Positions 63,476 through 64,000 of a stretch of 64,000 nucleotides of DNA are shown in pieces. Position numbers and translations under genes: made by a program. Source of the stretch: Pseudarthrobacter sulfonivorans. GTDB lineage: Bacteria; Actinomycetota; Actinomycetes; Actinomycetales; Micrococcaceae. The notes beneath the pieces were generated by a model. That model ran no database searches. It was not told the origin of the DNA and saw nothing but the letters and a program-made list of their open reading frames with translations. Position 1 is the stretch's first letter, and every line of letters begins with the position of its first letter. The stretch covers positions 186,001 to 250,000 of the forward strand of contig NZ_JANFCZ010000003.1 of assembly GCF_024391045.1 (NCBI RefSeq), read 5' to 3'.

Positions 63476-64000
63476 TCAGGTCTGATTCCGCGCCGCGTGA
63501 CGTTCGGTGGGCGCTTTGGGCGGGGTTGCGAGACGCCCCACTACCAGGGCTGCCTGCAGCACAAACGCCTCACGGGGGAGGAGCGGATCCCAGCCGGTCA
63601 CGTCGCAGACGCGCTTGAGCCGGTATCTGACGGTGTTGGCGTGGACGAACAGTTCCCGCGCCGTCGCCTCCAGCGAATGGCCCAATTCAAGGTACGTCCC
63701 CAGCGTCTCCACCAGGCCGTTCGAGGCGGCCACCAGCGGACGGTAGATGTTCTTGACGAGGGAACGGCGTGCGGCTTCGTCACCGGAGATGACGCGTTCG
63801 GGCAGCAGGTCGTCGGCGGCAACCGGCCGGGGCGCGGACGGCCAGGCACGGGCGGCGGTCAGGCCGGCGAAAGCCGACTGCGCGGACCCGCTGGCCTCCA
63901 GCAGGGAGCCGGCCTCCGCGCCGTAGACCACCGGTCCCGGCGCGAACATTTCGCTGAGCTTCAGGTACGCGGTCTCCCGGTCCTGGAGGCCGCCCAGGAT
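63476..64000 (-). CDS. PucR/CdaR-type regulator of fatty acid synthesis, C-terminal part (FasR-like)
   Basis: The frame is open to the window end, so the N-terminus is missing; 174 residues are visible. The C-terminal helix-turn-helix of the PucR/CdaR family is clear: YLELGHSLEATARELFVHANTVRYRLKRV (only key parts: LEATARELFVHANTVRYRL). In Streptomyces a protein of this type, FasR, lies just upstream of fabD and activates the fab operon. Same position and strand here make that role likely. Confidence 0.85.
   Translation of the reverse strand: MLGGLQDRETAYLKLSEMFAPGPVVYGAEAGSLLEASGSAQSAFAGLTAARAWPSAPRPVAADDLLPERVISGDEAARRSLVKNIYRPLVAASNGLVETLGTYLELGHSLEATARELFVHANTVRYRLKRVCDVTGWDPLLPREAFVLQAALVVGRLATPPKAPTERHAARNQT

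Overview
The window is chromosomal core DNA from a high-GC actinobacterium. The likely source is Micrococcaceae, of the Arthrobacter/Pseudarthrobacter type. The evidence is the very high G+C with long antisense shadow ORFs, frequent GTG/TTG starts, actinobacteria-restricted families (DUF3515, DUF2469, DUF3145), the fasR-fabD-fabH-acpP-fabF order and an oleA-oleBC-oleD cluster with fused OleB and OleC. I see no IS element, prophage, CRISPR array or rRNA. The window is almost gapless: every intergenic stretch is under 300 bases, the longest being about 278 bases before smc, 274 before the DUF3145 gene, 269 before rplS, and about 240 before amt and before tRNA-Gln.

Layout. 1-3486: 3' end of gltX with a HAD phosphatase, a membrane protein of LxxG heptad repeats, then tRNA-Gln(CTG) and tRNA-Glu(CTC) closed by a terminator. 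3542-6972: two overlapping dynamin-like membrane GTPases. 6975-10481: a DUF1697 protein, then an IclR-type regulator divergent from leuCD. 10697-14999: murA, plsC-type acyltransferase, gpsA, ddl. 15004-20550: DUF3515 lipoprotein facing thiL, a DAK2 protein, recG and rsmD. 20554-25731: spermidine-synthase-like protein and aminotransferase facing coaD-yceD-rpmF-rnc-mutM. 25871-28161: an MFS transporter coupled to an exported propeller-like protein. 28170-32871: the long-chain olefin (ole) operon, on the minus strand. 33150-38013: smc and ftsY, with ffh further on at 42797. 38076-42708: an MFS efflux protein, amt-glnK and a G6PDH-like gene. 44491-48765: a pseudo-hydrolase, thiC under a TPP riboswitch, a VOC dioxygenase-like gene and an unknown gene. 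48974-58753: the rpsP-KH-rimM-trmD-rplS translation block, two signal peptidases, rnhB, DUF2469, yraN, yifB, dprA, xerC. 59028-64000: DUF3145, then the type II fatty acid synthase operon and the fasR regulator on the minus strand, cut by the window end.

How the parts connect. The fab operon makes acyl-ACP. OleA joins two acyl chains head to head, and OleD, OleC and OleB turn the product into an internal olefin. PlsC and GpsA use the same acyl pool for phospholipid. Ffh, FtsY and the two LepB proteins form a secretion set. MurA and Ddl feed peptidoglycan, and coaD and acpP supply and use phosphopantetheine.

Regulatory structure is rich. About eleven genes have a -10-like hexamer exactly six bases before the start codon, which suggests leaderless mRNAs. 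Five long inverted repeats without T tracts sit at gene 3' ends. A strong intrinsic terminator lies inside the first codons of the first lepB. A palindrome sits in the spacer of the VOC promoter. I found no clearly undescribed multi-gene system. The best leads are the GTPase pair, the MFS/propeller pair, the lepB attenuator-like hairpin and the catalytically dead-looking hydrolase.
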